Shown here in pieces: positions 1 to 10,193 of a DNA stretch of 64,000 bases. The number at the start of each line of letters is the position of its first letter. The stretch's first letter is position 1. This stretch comes from Rhodobacter sp. (lineage in GTDB: Bacteria; Pseudomonadota; Alphaproteobacteria; Rhodobacterales; Rhodobacteraceae): positions 434,001 to 498,000 of the forward strand of contig JAIXUH010000013.1 in assembly GCA_027484145.1 (NCBI GenBank), in the 5' to 3' direction. Under the pieces are notes generated by a model, which saw only the letters and a list, made by a program, of their open reading frames with translations, ran no database searches and had not been told where the DNA came from. Both the position numbers and the translations under genes were made by a program.

Positions 1-980
1 AACGCCGTTTCCATGCTGCCCGCAACGATATGCGCGGCATTGGCAAAGGCGGTGGTGCTGTCACCCTTGATCACGCGCCCTTCGATCAGGCGGTTTGCCG
101 GCCGGTCGGCGTGAACCAGCATGGCCTCGGTTTCGGCCTGCGCGGGCGATATCACCGCCGAAAGGGGCGACCATGAAACCGGGAATTCGGCAAGGTCAGG
201 CTCTGTTCCCGGCTCGAAGGCAACAACGGCCACGCATTCACCACGGAAACGGGCGGGGCTTTCGGCAATGGCGGGTTGGTCGGCAAAGGCCGGGATCACG
301 CCAAAGGCATTGCGGCCGGGCACATCCTTTGCGGTCAAAATAAGGGCCACGCCGGGGCGCGCAGCAAAGGCGGCAAGGTCTCCAAAGGCAAAGGCAGCAT
401 GGGCATGGGGCGACCGCACGGCGCGAACGACAAGCGCCCCATCCGGGGCTTCGTCGTCGCCAAAGCTGTCGCCTGCCACCTTGGCCGCGCCATCGACGCG
501 CGCAACGGCAGCACCGACACCCTGACCAACGACGCTGTCGAGTGCTGTGTTGCAGATGGCGGAAATGATCTTGCGGTATCCGGTGCAGCGACACAGCACA
601 CCGCCAAGCGCATCCTTCGCCTCGTCCTCAGTGGGGTGCGGATTGCGGCGCAGCAGGTCCACCCCGGCCATCAGCATGCCAGGTGTGCAGATGCCACATT
701 GCGCGGCACCATGGCGCAGGAAGGAGTCGCGCAGTTTGTCCAGATCGGCGCTGTCGGATTCAATCGTTTCAAACGTGCAACCATCGGCGCGCGCAGCCGG
801 AATCAGGCAGGCACAGACTTGGTTGCCGTTCATCAACACCGTGCAGGCCCCGCAATCACCGGCGTCACACCCGACCTTGGTGCCCTTTGCGCCCAGACCT
901 TCGCGCAAAACCTCGGTCAGGCGGGCGGTCGGGGCCGCTGTTGCGGTGACGGTTCGGCCGTTCAGGGTAAAGCGGATCAT
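1..980 (-). CDS. Molybdopterin-dependent hydroxylase (CO dehydrogenase/xanthine dehydrogenase type), N-terminal [2Fe-2S] domain fused to Mo-binding domain; 3' end outside window
   Basis: Not in the ORF track because it runs off the window. Reverse-strand translation from ATG at 980: MIRFTLNGRTVTATAAPTARLTEVLREGLGAKGTKVGCDAGDCGACTVLMNG...QCGICTPGML...CRCTGYRKI, then continues without stop into AAKVAGDSFGDDEAPDGALVVRAVRSPHAHA (Mo-binding a/b hammerhead-like). ATGA overlap with the upstream FAD subunit. Confidence 0.85.
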   Translation of the reverse strand, partial: MIRFTLNGRTVTATAAPTARLTEVLREGLGAKGTKVGCDAGDCGACTVLMNGNQVCACLIPAARADGCTFETIESDSADLDKLRDSFLRHGAAQCGICTPGMLMAGVDLLRRNPHPTEDEAKDALGGVLCRCTGYRKIISAICNTALDSVVGQGVGAAVARVDGAAKVAGDSFGDDEAPDGALVVRAVRSPHAHAAFAFGDLAAFAARPGVALILTAKDVPGRNAFGVIPAFADQPAIAESPARFRGECVAVVAFEPGTEPDLAEFPVSWSPLSAVISPAQAETEAMLVHADRPANRLIEGRVIKGDSTTAFANAAHIVAGSMETA

Positions 981-1807
981 GCCAACACCTCGGCAACGGC
1001 GCGTTGCAGCAGGTGGGTGGCTGCCTCAACACGGTATTCGGCTGAGGCGCGGATGTCATCAATGGGCGACAGATGGCTGGCCACATCCGCAGACCGAATC
1101 TGCGCTGCTGCATCCTTTGGCGATGCGCCGACCAAGGCGGATTCGACCCTGTGCAGGCGCAAGGCTGTGGCCGAACAGGCCCCGATGGCAAGGGCCGCCG
1201 TCACGATGCGGCCCTCAGCGACAGTGATCCGGGCCGCCACCATGGCAATCGAGATCACAAGATAGGCCCGCGCGCCAAGCTTGATAAAGGCCGAACGACC
1301 GGTCAGCGCATGATCTGGCAGCACCACGGCTGTCAGCACCTCATCCGCCGCCCGGTCTGTCTGGCGCGGACCCCGCAGGAACTGGTCAAGCGCGACCTGC
1401 CGAACACCGCGGGGCGATGTCAACTCAACCTCGGCATCCAGAATCAGCAGCGGCGGCACACCATCTGCTGCGGGCGAGGCGTTGCACAGATTGCCTCCGA
1501 TGGTGCCCGCATTCTGGATCTGACGGCCACCAACCTGCAAAGAGGCCTGTTGCAAGGCAAGCAGCGCCGGGGGCAGGCTGGACTGTGCGATCTGGGTCCA
1601 TGTGGTGCAGGCCCCGATGCGCAGGCCCTTGTCGCTGTGGACGATGCCTGCCAAGGCGGGAATTGCCGACACGTCCAGCACGTCACCATCCAGTTGCGCG
1701 CCCGATCCGGGGTAAAGGTCGGTGCCACCCGCCATGACCTTGCGCGGACGATCGGCCATCAAGGCCATGGCACCTGCCAGTGTTTCCGGTCGCGCGTAGT
1801 GGCGCAT
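977..1807 (-). CDS. FAD-binding subunit of molybdopterin dehydrogenase (CoxM-like)
   Basis: MRHYARPETLAGAMALM...AGGTDLYP...GGRQIQNAGTIGGNLCNASPAADGVPPLLIL; FAD-binding motifs AGGTDL and TIGGNLCNASPAAD. Confidence 0.88.
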   Translation of the reverse strand: MRHYARPETLAGAMALMADRPRKVMAGGTDLYPGSGAQLDGDVLDVSAIPALAGIVHSDKGLRIGACTTWTQIAQSSLPPALLALQQASLQVGGRQIQNAGTIGGNLCNASPAADGVPPLLILDAEVELTSPRGVRQVALDQFLRGPRQTDRAADEVLTAVVLPDHALTGRSAFIKLGARAYLVISIAMVAARITVAEGRIVTAALAIGACSATALRLHRVESALVGASPKDAAAQIRSADVASHLSPIDDIRASAEYRVEAATHLLQRAVAEVLA

Positions 1808-1950
1808 GGGTCCCCCGATTGTGGTTCCGATTATTGTATGTGTGCAAATTATATTGGAGCCCGAAATCTTGTTCTGTCAACTCTTGCCTTGCTGTAGCCC
1901 TCTGCGTGTTCCGGCTTGCACCGCGGCTGCTGCAGGTCTAATCGAATTGC

Positions 1951-2370
1951 ATGAGCAACCCGCCTGATTATGTGCTGGATGAGCAGATTGGCTTTGTGCT
2001 GCGGCGGGTGACGCAACGGCACCTTGCGCTGTTTTCCGAGGCCATTCCGCATGTGACCACCACGCAGTTTGCGGTCATGGCGCGGCTGGCGCAGTTGGGG
2101 CCGCTGTCACAGAACCACCTTGGGCGCGAAACGGCGATGGATGCCGCAACGATCAAGGGGGTGGTTGACCGCCTTGTCCGGCAAGGGCTGGTCGACACCG
2201 CGCCAGACCCGGATGACCGCCGCCGGATCACGGTCACATTGTCGGCAGCGGGTGCTGCGCTGTTCGAGGCGACCAAGGCAACCGCGCTGGGTGTGTCTGA
2301 CCGCACGCTTGACCCGCTGAATGCCAAGGATCGCGCCGTTTTCCTTGCGCTTTTGAACAAGTTGACCTGA
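1951..2370 (+). CDS. MarR-family transcriptional regulator
   Basis: 139 aa winged-helix pattern: LAQLGPLSQNHLGRETAMDAATIKGVVDRLVRQGLVDTAPDPDDRRRITVTLSAAG; divergent from the Mo-hydroxylase genes. Confidence 0.9.
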   Translation: MSNPPDYVLDEQIGFVLRRVTQRHLALFSEAIPHVTTTQFAVMARLAQLGPLSQNHLGRETAMDAATIKGVVDRLVRQGLVDTAPDPDDRRRITVTLSAAGAALFEATKATALGVSDRTLDPLNAKDRAVFLALLNKLT

Positions 2371-2457
2371 GGCCCGAACAGACACCCAGAGGTCGCTTTT
2401 CTCCCAGTCTTGCCGCCCCAATCGCCCTAGGCTGGCGCAAAACCGTGGGAGAGCCAG

Positions 2458-4491
2458 ATGTCGAACGATCCGCTGTTGCAGCCGTATCAGCTGAAACATC
2501 TGACCCTTCGGAACCGCATCATGACCACGAGTCATGAACCCGCTTATCCCGAAGATGGCATGCCCAAGGACAGGTATCGTTTGTATCACCTGGAACGTGC
2601 GCGTGCCGGTGTTGCCCTGACGATGACCGCCGGATCGGCTGCGGTGTCAAAGGACAGCCCGCCGGTGTTCAACAACATCCTTGCCTATAAGGATGAGGTG
2701 GTGGGCTGGATGAAGCGCCTGGCCGATGATTGCCACGAGGCCGGCGCGGCGGTGATGATCCAATTGACTCATCTTGGCCGCCGCACCCGATGGGACAAGG
2801 GCGATTGGCTGCCCGTTGTCGCTGCAGGTCCGGCCCGCGAACCCAGCCACCGCGCTTTTCCCAAGGTGATCGAGGATTGGGACATTGCCCGCATCATCAC
2901 CGATTATGCCGATGCCGCCGAGCGGATGAAGGCGGCGGGTTTGGATGGGGTGGAGTTTGAATGCTACGGCCATCTGATGGACCAGTTCATGTCGCCCTTC
3001 ACCAATGCGCTGGAAGGGCCTTACGGCGGCAGCCTTGAAAACCGTGCGCGGTTTTCGATGGAGGTGTTGGCCGCCTGCCGCAAGCGCGTTGGGCCGGATT
3101 TCCTGCTGGGCGTGCGATACACGGCGGATGAGGCCGAGGCGGGCGGCATCAGCGCCGACGAAGGCATCGCGATCGGCAAGATGTTCCGCGATTCCGGGTT
3201 GGTGGATTTTCTGAACATCATCAAGGGCCGCATCCATACGGACCCGGCGATGACCGATGTGATTCCGATTCAGGGGATGAAATCCGCGCCGCATCTTGAT
3301 TTTGCGGGCAGGGTGCGGGCCGAAGTGGGTTTGCCGACCTTCCATGCCGCGCGCATTCCCGATGTGGCGACGGCACGCCATGCCATTGCCACGGGCCAGT
3401 TGGATATGGTCGGCATGACGCGGGCACATATGGCCGACCCGCATATCGTGCGAAAGATCATCGAAGGCCGCGAAGAGGATATCCGTCCTTGCGTTGGGGC
3501 AACCTATTGCCTTGACCGCATCTATCAGGGCGGCATGGCCTTGTGCATTCACAACCCCGCAACGGGGCGAGAAGAGACGATGCCGCACAGTATTTCACCG
3601 GCCCCGCAGGCACGGCGGGTGGTGATCGTGGGCGCAGGCCCGGCAGGGCTGGAGGCGGCGCGCGTGGCAGCCGAACGCGGGCACAGCGTGACGGTGTTCG
3701 AGGCGGCACCGCAGGCGGGCGGGCAGGTCCGTCTGACGGCCCAGACCAAACGGCGGGCCGAAATGATCGGGATCGTCGACTGGCGATTGGCGCAATGCGC
3801 GGCGCGCGGGGTCGAGTTCCGGTTCAACACGTGGGCCGAAGCCGAGGATGTGCTGGCGCTGAACCCGGATGTAGTCATCATTGCCACCGGTGGTTTGCCC
3901 ACCACGGATGTTTTGGCAAAGGGCAATGATCTGGTGGTGTCCACTTGGGACATTCTGTCAGGCGACGTGAAGCCCGGCTCCAACGTGCTGCTTTATGATG
4001 ATGCCGGTGACCATGCCGCCATGCAGGCGGCGCAACTGATTGCGGAAAGCGGCGCGCAGGTCGAGGTGATGACGCCAGACCGCACGTTTGCGCCGGATGT
4101 GATGGCGATGAATCTGGTGCCCTACATGCGGGCACTGCAAGACAAGAAGGTGACCTTCACCGTGACCTATCGGCTGCTGGCGGCAGAGCGGGATGGAAAC
4201 CAGATCAAGGCGACGGTCGGGTCAGACTATATGACACTGGCCAAAACCGCACATTACGACCAGATCGTCGTGAACCATGGGACACAACCCTTGGCACAGA
4301 TCTATTTTGACCTGAAACCCCTGTCCAGCAACCTTGGGGCGGTCGACTATGATGCGCTGATTGACGGGCGGGCACAGCAGTTGAACGGCGGGCCGGGGGC
4401 GTTTCAACTGTTTAGAATCGGCGATGCGGTCGAGGCAAGGAACACCCATGCCGCCATCTATGATGCCCTGCGTCTGACCAAGGATATCTGA
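2458..4491 (+). CDS. Old-yellow-enzyme/dimethylamine-dehydrogenase-like NADH:flavin oxidoreductase with C-terminal FAD/NAD domain
   Basis: 677 aa; OYE N-terminal half (LRNRIMTTSHEPAY...IQLTHLGRRT...GPYGGSLENRARF), Cys-containing Fe-S segment (CVGATYCLDRIYQGGMALCIHNP), then RRVVIVGAGPAGLEAARVAAERGHSVTVFE. Confidence 0.88.
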   Translation: MSNDPLLQPYQLKHLTLRNRIMTTSHEPAYPEDGMPKDRYRLYHLERARAGVALTMTAGSAAVSKDSPPVFNNILAYKDEVVGWMKRLADDCHEAGAAVMIQLTHLGRRTRWDKGDWLPVVAAGPAREPSHRAFPKVIEDWDIARIITDYADAAERMKAAGLDGVEFECYGHLMDQFMSPFTNALEGPYGGSLENRARFSMEVLAACRKRVGPDFLLGVRYTADEAEAGGISADEGIAIGKMFRDSGLVDFLNIIKGRIHTDPAMTDVIPIQGMKSAPHLDFAGRVRAEVGLPTFHAARIPDVATARHAIATGQLDMVGMTRAHMADPHIVRKIIEGREEDIRPCVGATYCLDRIYQGGMALCIHNPATGREETMPHSISPAPQARRVVIVGAGPAGLEAARVAAERGHSVTVFEAAPQAGGQVRLTAQTKRRAEMIGIVDWRLAQCAARGVEFRFNTWAEAEDVLALNPDVVIIATGGLPTTDVLAKGNDLVVSTWDILSGDVKPGSNVLLYDDAGDHAAMQAAQLIAESGAQVEVMTPDRTFAPDVMAMNLVPYMRALQDKKVTFTVTYRLLAAERDGNQIKATVGSDYMTLAKTAHYDQIVVNHGTQPLAQIYFDLKPLSSNLGAVDYDALIDGRAQQLNGGPGAFQLFRIGDAVEARNTHAAIYDALRLTKDI

Positions 4492-4629
4492 TCGTCAGGG
4501 ATAACCCATACCGTTGCGGCGTTAACCTGTCCCAAAGGTATAGTGATCCATCCTTATGCAGAGTCGCAACAGGGGGGGCGTATCCCGTATAACCTTTGTA
4601 TGGTTCTAACGTAGGCAGAGGTCGTTGAA

Positions 4630-4830
4630 ATGCATTCCATCCACACCAAACCTGCGTTTGCCATGAAGTCCGGCACCGTTTCCCAGAACTTCGGCCTGAA
4701 TGTTCGTTCCGCGGCCTCTACCCAAGGTCACGACAACGGTCTGTCGATGCCATCCGGCTGGTGGTTGCTTCCGGCAATCCTGCTCGGCGCGGCAATCTGG
4801 GGCTGGGCACTGACGGCACTCTTCATCTGA
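4630..4830 (+). CDS. Small (66 aa) hypothetical protein with one C-terminal TM segment
   Basis: MHSIHTKPAFAMKSGTVSQNF...SGWWLLPAILLGAAIWGWALTALFI; isolated ORF followed by a strong intrinsic terminator. Confidence 0.55.
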   Translation: MHSIHTKPAFAMKSGTVSQNFGLNVRSAASTQGHDNGLSMPSGWWLLPAILLGAAIWGWALTALFI

Positions 4831-4900
4831 AGTTGTCCCTCTTCAGTTGAATACACCCTACCCACACCACCACTCACACACCACCACTTACCCTAAGCAG

Positions 4901-4930
4901 AACAGCCGGACCGCCCAGTCCGGCTGTTTT
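4901..4930 (+). terminator. Rho-independent terminator after the 66-aa small ORF
   Basis: Perfect 11-bp stem AACAGCCGGAC-cgccca-GTCCGGCTGTT followed by TTCTTG. Confidence 0.8.
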
Positions 4931-5016
4931 CTTGTGCGCAAATCCAGTTTCTGTGCTGCGACGCAGCATAAAAACACAGTTTGTCCTTGACCTTTCCATG
5001 ATCTCGACTAACTGCT

Positions 5017-5032
5017 GAATGAACGTTCATTC
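5017..5032. promoter_or_regulatory. Probable TetR operator upstream of the tetR-RND operon
   Basis: Perfect 16-bp palindrome GAATGAACGTTCATTC, 24 bp upstream of the likely tetR ATG. Confidence 0.65.
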
Positions 5033-5055
5033 TTGTGCAGTGCGATGGAATCGCC

Positions 5056-5670
5056 ATGAACCAGTCAAGACCCATCCCGCTGGCCGACCAGCGTACAGCT
5101 GAAATTCTGGAGAGTGCGCGCAGCGCATTCGCCGAGAAAGGTTTTGACGGCGCATCCATGCAGGATCTGGCCCGCAAGGCTGGCATGAGCGTGGGCAACT
5201 TTTACCGCTATTTCCCCTCCAAAGCCGCCATCGTCGAGGCGTTGATCGCCGCCGATCTGGCCGAGATGGAGGGCGACTTCGCTTCGATCCGCGAAAGCGC
5301 AGATCCCTTTGCGGCGCTGCGGGCCAAGATCGAATTTCGCGTTACCGAAGAATCCTGTGCCCGCGACGGCCAACTTTGGGCTGAAATCACTGCAGCGGCC
5401 CTGCGCAAGCCCGAGATCGGCGAGGCGGCCTGCCGGATGGAAGATGCCATCGTTGGTTATCTGTGCGCGATCTTTGCCCAAGCGACCGGCCAGCCCTTTG
5501 CCGAAGCCTGCAGCAAATGGATGGCCCATGCGCACCTGATCGTGATGCTGGTGAAGGCATCGTCGATGCAAAGGCCAGACCTGAATGTCTCTCCTGATCT
5601 GACGCAGTTGGTGCTGCGTACGATTGACCGAACCCTAGATGAAATTACCCGCTCTGCCGCGAAAGGCTAA
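5056..5670 (+). CDS. TetR/AcrR-family regulator (ORF track start 5035 is a GTG; ATG at 5056 preferred)
   Basis: HTH: ILESARSAFAEKGFDGASMQDLARKAGMSVGNFYRYFPSKAAIVEALI. Confidence 0.88.
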   Translation: MNQSRPIPLADQRTAEILESARSAFAEKGFDGASMQDLARKAGMSVGNFYRYFPSKAAIVEALIAADLAEMEGDFASIRESADPFAALRAKIEFRVTEESCARDGQLWAEITAAALRKPEIGEAACRMEDAIVGYLCAIFAQATGQPFAEACSKWMAHAHLIVMLVKASSMQRPDLNVSPDLTQLVLRTIDRTLDEITRSAAKG

Positions 5671-6856
5671 TCCGATGCGTCCCGCTGTTTTCGTTTCCTC
5701 CCTTTTTCTGGTCTGCGGCTTGGTCCAGCCTGCCGTGGCCGAAACTGCTGCCGCTGCGACTGATGGAGCCGCCGAAACTGCAACGACACTTCCGGCGATC
5801 ACGGTATCCGAGGTCGGAAAACGTCTGATGCGTGACCGCGTCATCGCGTCCGGCCTGATTGCGCCAGTGGAAAGCGTGCAGGTTGCCCCCCTGATCGAAG
5901 GCCAGCCGATCGAGGCGCTTTTGGCCGATGTGGGCGATGTGGTGACCGAAGGGCAGGTGCTTGCCATCCTGTCGAAAACCACGCTGGAGCTGCAGAAAAG
6001 CCAGTTCACCGCATCACTGGCATCGGCCGAGGCGACGATTGCCCAAGCCGAGGCACAGATGCTGGATGCCCGAACCTCTGCCGATGAGGCGCAGCGCGTG
6101 AACGAACGCACCGCATCGCTGCGCGCCCAAGGGGCGGCGTCACAGGCAGCAGCGGATACGGCACAATCGAACGCCATTTCCGCGACGGCCCGGGTCACCG
6201 TGGCCGTGCAGTCGCTGGAGGCCGCGCGTGCGCAGCTTGCGCTGGTCGAAGCCCAGCTTGCCAACGTTGACCTGCAACTGAGCCGGACCGAAGTGAAGGC
6301 AGCGGTCGCAGGCGAGATTACGTCGCGCAATGCCGTGATCGGGTCTGTCGCCTCGGCCAGCGGCCAGCCGATGTTCACGCTGATCCGCGATGGTGCGCTG
6401 GAATTGCAGGCTGATGTGGCGGAGAGTGATCTGCTGCGGCTGAAGCCGGGCCAAAAGGCGCTGCTGAACCTTGTCGGCGGGACCGAGCCGTTGACCGGAT
6501 CGATCCGCCTGATCGAGCCGACGATTGACAACGTCAGCCGTCTGGGCCAGGCCCGGATCACGGTGGATGATCCGCAAAGCGTGCGGTCTGGCATGTTTGT
6601 CGATGCCGAAATCCTTGTGGCCGAGCGCGAGGTTGTCGCCGTGCCGGTGACGGCCGTGGGGTCTGCCACGGGCGGGGCAACCGTCATGAAAGTGGTGGAT
6701 GGCGTCGTATCGCGGGTTCCGGTCAAGACAGGTATCCGTGATGGCGGCTGGATCGAGATCACGGAAGGCGTCAGCGATGGCGACGTTGTGGTCGCAAAGG
6801 CTGGGGCCTTTGTGCGTGACGGCGACCGCATCAACCCTGTCCCCGCGACCAACTGA
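5639..6856 (+). CDS. RND efflux periplasmic adaptor (membrane fusion protein, HlyD-like)
   Basis: 405 aa with signal peptide, lipoyl-type GDVVTEGQVLAIL, coiled coil, VKAAVAGEITSRNAVIGSVASASGQPMFTLI; overlaps tetR and precedes the RND permease. Confidence 0.88.
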   Translation: MKLPALPRKANPMRPAVFVSSLFLVCGLVQPAVAETAAAATDGAAETATTLPAITVSEVGKRLMRDRVIASGLIAPVESVQVAPLIEGQPIEALLADVGDVVTEGQVLAILSKTTLELQKSQFTASLASAEATIAQAEAQMLDARTSADEAQRVNERTASLRAQGAASQAAADTAQSNAISATARVTVAVQSLEAARAQLALVEAQLANVDLQLSRTEVKAAVAGEITSRNAVIGSVASASGQPMFTLIRDGALELQADVAESDLLRLKPGQKALLNLVGGTEPLTGSIRLIEPTIDNVSRLGQARITVDDPQSVRSGMFVDAEILVAEREVVAVPVTAVGSATGGATVMKVVDGVVSRVPVKTGIRDGGWIEITEGVSDGDVVVAKAGAFVRDGDRINPVPATN

Positions 6857-6868
6857 TCGGAGGCTGCC

Positions 6869-9800
6869 ATGAATTTTTCCGCTTGGGCCATTCGAAACCC
6901 CATCGCGCCATTGCTGGCCTTCTTTCTATTCATGGTGCTTGGCTGGCAGAGCTTTAACAACCTGCCGATCACGCGCTTTCCCAATATTGACGTGCCCCTT
7001 GTGGCGATCAGCGTGGCGCAGCCGGGCGCGGCACCCGCCGAGATGGAAACGCAGATCACCAAGGAAATCGAGGACGCGGTTGCCGGTATTTCCGGCGTCA
7101 AGAACGTGACCTCCAGCGTGACGGATGGCGTGTCTTCCACCGCGGTTGAATTCCGGATGGAAGTGCCCACCGACAAGGCCGTGCAAGACGTAAAGGATGC
7201 GGTCGACCAGATCCGTGGCGAATTGCCCAGCGATGTCGAGGCGCCCATTGTGTCGCGCATCGATGTTGAGGGTCAGGCGATCATGACCTTCTCGATCTCG
7301 GCTCCGAACCTGACGATGGAAGAGATTTCGTGGTTCGTCGACGATACGGTCACGCGCGCGCTGCAAGGCCGCCCTGGCATTGGCCGGGTGACGCGGGTTG
7401 GCGGTGCTGATCGCGAGATCCGGATCGAACTTGATCCTGTGCGCCTTGATGGCTACGGCGTGACGGCCCAGCAGGTCAGCGCGCAGATTGCGGCCACCAA
7501 CATCAACCTCGGCTCCGGCCGGCTGGACCTTGGCTCTTCTCAGCAGGTGATCCGGACGCTTGGCGACAGCGGAACCGTTGAACGGTTGGCCGCAACGACG
7601 ATTGCGCTGCCATCGGGCCGCTTTGTCAAGCTGAGCGATCTGGGCGAGGTGCGCGACACCTATGAGGACCTGAAATCCTTTACCCGGATCGATGGCGCGC
7701 CGGCAGTCAGCTTCCTTGTGTTCCGTTCCAAGGGCGCGTCCGAGGTCAGCGTGGCCGAGGTGACCAACAAGGTTGTGGATCAACTGCGGATCGAAAACCC
7801 CGACAAAGAAATCACTCTGATCGACGATTCGGTGTTCTACACCTATGGCAACTATACGGCGGCGATCCATACGCTGCTGGAAGGTGCGCTTCTGGCTGTG
7901 ATCGTGGTGATGCTGTTCCTGCGCAACTGGCGGGCCACCCTGATTGCCGCCGTCGCGCTGCCGTTGTCGGCGGTGCCGACGTTCTGGCTGATGGACATGC
8001 TGGGCTTCTCGCTGAACCTCGTGTCCTTCCTTGCGCTGACGCTGGCCACCGGGATTCTGGTGGACGATGCGATTGTGGAGATCGAGAATATCGCGCGTCA
8101 CATCCGCATGGGCAAAACACCCTATCGCGCCGCCATTGAAGCGGCTGACGAAATCGGCCTTGCGGTCATCGCGACCACCTTCACGATTGTGGCCGTGTTT
8201 GTGCCTGTCAGCTTTATGCCCGGGATTCCGGGGCAGTATTTTGAACAGTTCGGACTGACAGTGGCGATTTCCGTGCTGTTTTCGTTGCTTGTTGCCCGAT
8301 TGATTACGCCCATGATGGCTGCCTATCTGATGCGCGGCCATGATGCGGTGGGCCATGGTGAAGGGCACCGCGACGGGTTGTTCATGCGCGGCTATCTTTG
8401 GATGGTCGAGTTGACGACAAAGGTTCGTCAGGTTCCGGGTGTGCGCTGGCTGAAGTTCCCCACCTATTATGCCACTCTGGTTGCCTCGATGATCGTGGTG
8501 ATCTTCTCGGTGCAGGCGATGCTGGCCGTTCCGGGCAGCCTGTTCCCGCCAGAAGACGAAAGCCGCATCACGATTTCGGTTGAACTGCCCCCGGGCGCGA
8601 CCCTCGACGATACGGCCGTTGCAACCGAGGCGATGCGCAAGGCTGTAACCGACATTGACGGTGTGAAATCCGTGCTGGTGGTTGGCGGGTCAACCCCATT
8701 GGGCGACCGTGATATCCGTCGCGCCAGTGTGACGATCATCCTTGACCGTCTGGACAATGGGTTGGAGCGCAAGCTTTCGGACCTGTTCCAAAAGATCCCT
8801 GTGGTCGGACCGATGCTGCCTGTCAGCCCACCCGAAGGCCGCATCCGCCCGCAAGAGGAAATCGAAGCCGTGGTGTTTGAACGGCTGCGCACCATTCCGG
8901 ACATCCGCGCTTTCAAACTGGGCGGTCCGGGCGGTGGTGGGCGGCCCTTCCAGTTCAACATCCTCTCGACTGACGAGGATGACCTGAATCTTGCGGTGCA
9001 AAAGATCGAAGCTGCGGTGCTGGCTGAGCCGATGCTGGTGAACGCCTCGACCGAGTCGGCCTTGCCGCGCCCCGAGATTCAGATCACGCCGCGCGCTGAC
9101 GAAGCCGCACGTCTGGGTGTGACGGTGCAGCAGATTGCCGCCATCGTGCGAGTTGCAACCATCGGCGATAGCTCGGCCGCGTTGGGCAAACTGTCGATCG
9201 ACAACCGCCAGATTGCGATCCGCGTTCAGATGAACGAACTGACGCGGCAGGATATCGCCCGCATCGCCGCCCTGAAGGTGCCAACCGCCACCGGGCCTGT
9301 GCCGCTTTCGGCTGTAGCCTTGGTTGAGGTTTCCGAAGGTCCGTCGATCGTCAAGCGTCTGAACCGCCAGCGTGTGGCCACCATCGGCGCAGATATCGCG
9401 CCGGGTTTCGTGCTGGATCAGGCGACAGCCCGGTTCAACGAGATTTTGCCCACTCTGAACCTGCCCGCATCCGTCAAGGTAACGCCATCAGGCGATGCCG
9501 AGGTGCAGGCGGAACTTCTGAGCAGTTTCGTGAATGCAATGGTCATGGGCGTGCTCTTGATGATGTTCGTCCTGATCCTGCTGTTCAAATCGGTGCTTCA
9601 GCCGGTCACCATCATCTTCTCGCTGCTCTTGTCGGTGGGCGGTGTGGCGGCGGCATTGATCATCACGCAGAACCCGCTGTCGATGCCTGTCCTGATCGGC
9701 ATTCTGATGCTGATGGGGATCGTGGCCAAGAACGCCATTCTGCTGATCGACTTTGCCATTGAAATGCGCGCCCGAGGCATGGGCCGTATCGCCGCAGTGA

Positions 9801-10189
9801 TCGAAGCCGGCCACAAGCGCGCGCAGCCCATCGTGATGACATCCATCGCCATGTCGGCCGGCATGTTGCCGTCAGCTCTGGGTGTGGGCGAAGGTGGGGC
9901 ATTCCGCGCGCCAATGGCCATTGCCGTGATCGGCGGCATCATCGTGTCCACCGTCCTCAGCCTTGTCGTGGTGCCTTCGGTCTATCTGATCATGGATGAC
10001 GTCAGCCGCCTGATGGGTTGGGTCTTCAGCCGCGTTGTCGGCAAGAAAGAGCAAGAGGCTGACCAACCCTCGCCCGAGACTCTGGCCGAACGGATCGCAC
10101 TTCTGGATGCGGAACAGCGGTCCATGCGCGACCGGCTGGAGGCGATCAGCGGGCCAAGGGCGGTCAAACCATTGGAAGCGGCCGAGTAA
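6869..10189 (+). CDS. RND-family multidrug efflux permease (AcrB-like)
   Basis: 1106 aa; FPNIDVPLVAISVAQPGAAPAEMETQITKEIEDAVAGISGVK, GILVDDAIVEIENI, MLMGIVAKNAILLIDFA. Confidence 0.95.
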   Translation: MNFSAWAIRNPIAPLLAFFLFMVLGWQSFNNLPITRFPNIDVPLVAISVAQPGAAPAEMETQITKEIEDAVAGISGVKNVTSSVTDGVSSTAVEFRMEVPTDKAVQDVKDAVDQIRGELPSDVEAPIVSRIDVEGQAIMTFSISAPNLTMEEISWFVDDTVTRALQGRPGIGRVTRVGGADREIRIELDPVRLDGYGVTAQQVSAQIAATNINLGSGRLDLGSSQQVIRTLGDSGTVERLAATTIALPSGRFVKLSDLGEVRDTYEDLKSFTRIDGAPAVSFLVFRSKGASEVSVAEVTNKVVDQLRIENPDKEITLIDDSVFYTYGNYTAAIHTLLEGALLAVIVVMLFLRNWRATLIAAVALPLSAVPTFWLMDMLGFSLNLVSFLALTLATGILVDDAIVEIENIARHIRMGKTPYRAAIEAADEIGLAVIATTFTIVAVFVPVSFMPGIPGQYFEQFGLTVAISVLFSLLVARLITPMMAAYLMRGHDAVGHGEGHRDGLFMRGYLWMVELTTKVRQVPGVRWLKFPTYYATLVASMIVVIFSVQAMLAVPGSLFPPEDESRITISVELPPGATLDDTAVATEAMRKAVTDIDGVKSVLVVGGSTPLGDRDIRRASVTIILDRLDNGLERKLSDLFQKIPVVGPMLPVSPPEGRIRPQEEIEAVVFERLRTIPDIRAFKLGGPGGGGRPFQFNILSTDEDDLNLAVQKIEAAVLAEPMLVNASTESALPRPEIQITPRADEAARLGVTVQQIAAIVRVATIGDSSAALGKLSIDNRQIAIRVQMNELTRQDIARIAALKVPTATGPVPLSAVALVEVSEGPSIVKRLNRQRVATIGADIAPGFVLDQATARFNEILPTLNLPASVKVTPSGDAEVQAELLSSFVNAMVMGVLLMMFVLILLFKSVLQPVTIIFSLLLSVGGVAAALIITQNPLSMPVLIGILMLMGIVAKNAILLIDFAIEMRARGMGRIAAVIEAGHKRAQPIVMTSIAMSAGMLPSALGVGEGGAFRAPMAIAVIGGIIVSTVLSLVVVPSVYLIMDDVSRLMGWVFSRVVGKKEQEADQPSPETLAERIALLDAEQRSMRDRLEAISGPRAVKPLEAAE

Positions 10190-10193
10190 GACA

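Noticed and set aside
5635-7260. Minus-strand ORF (541 aa)
   Set aside because: Ser/Thr-rich shadow frame across the membrane fusion protein and RND genes.
6926-8368. Minus-strand ORF (480 aa)
   Set aside because: Antisense to the RND permease; His/Arg-rich shadow frame.
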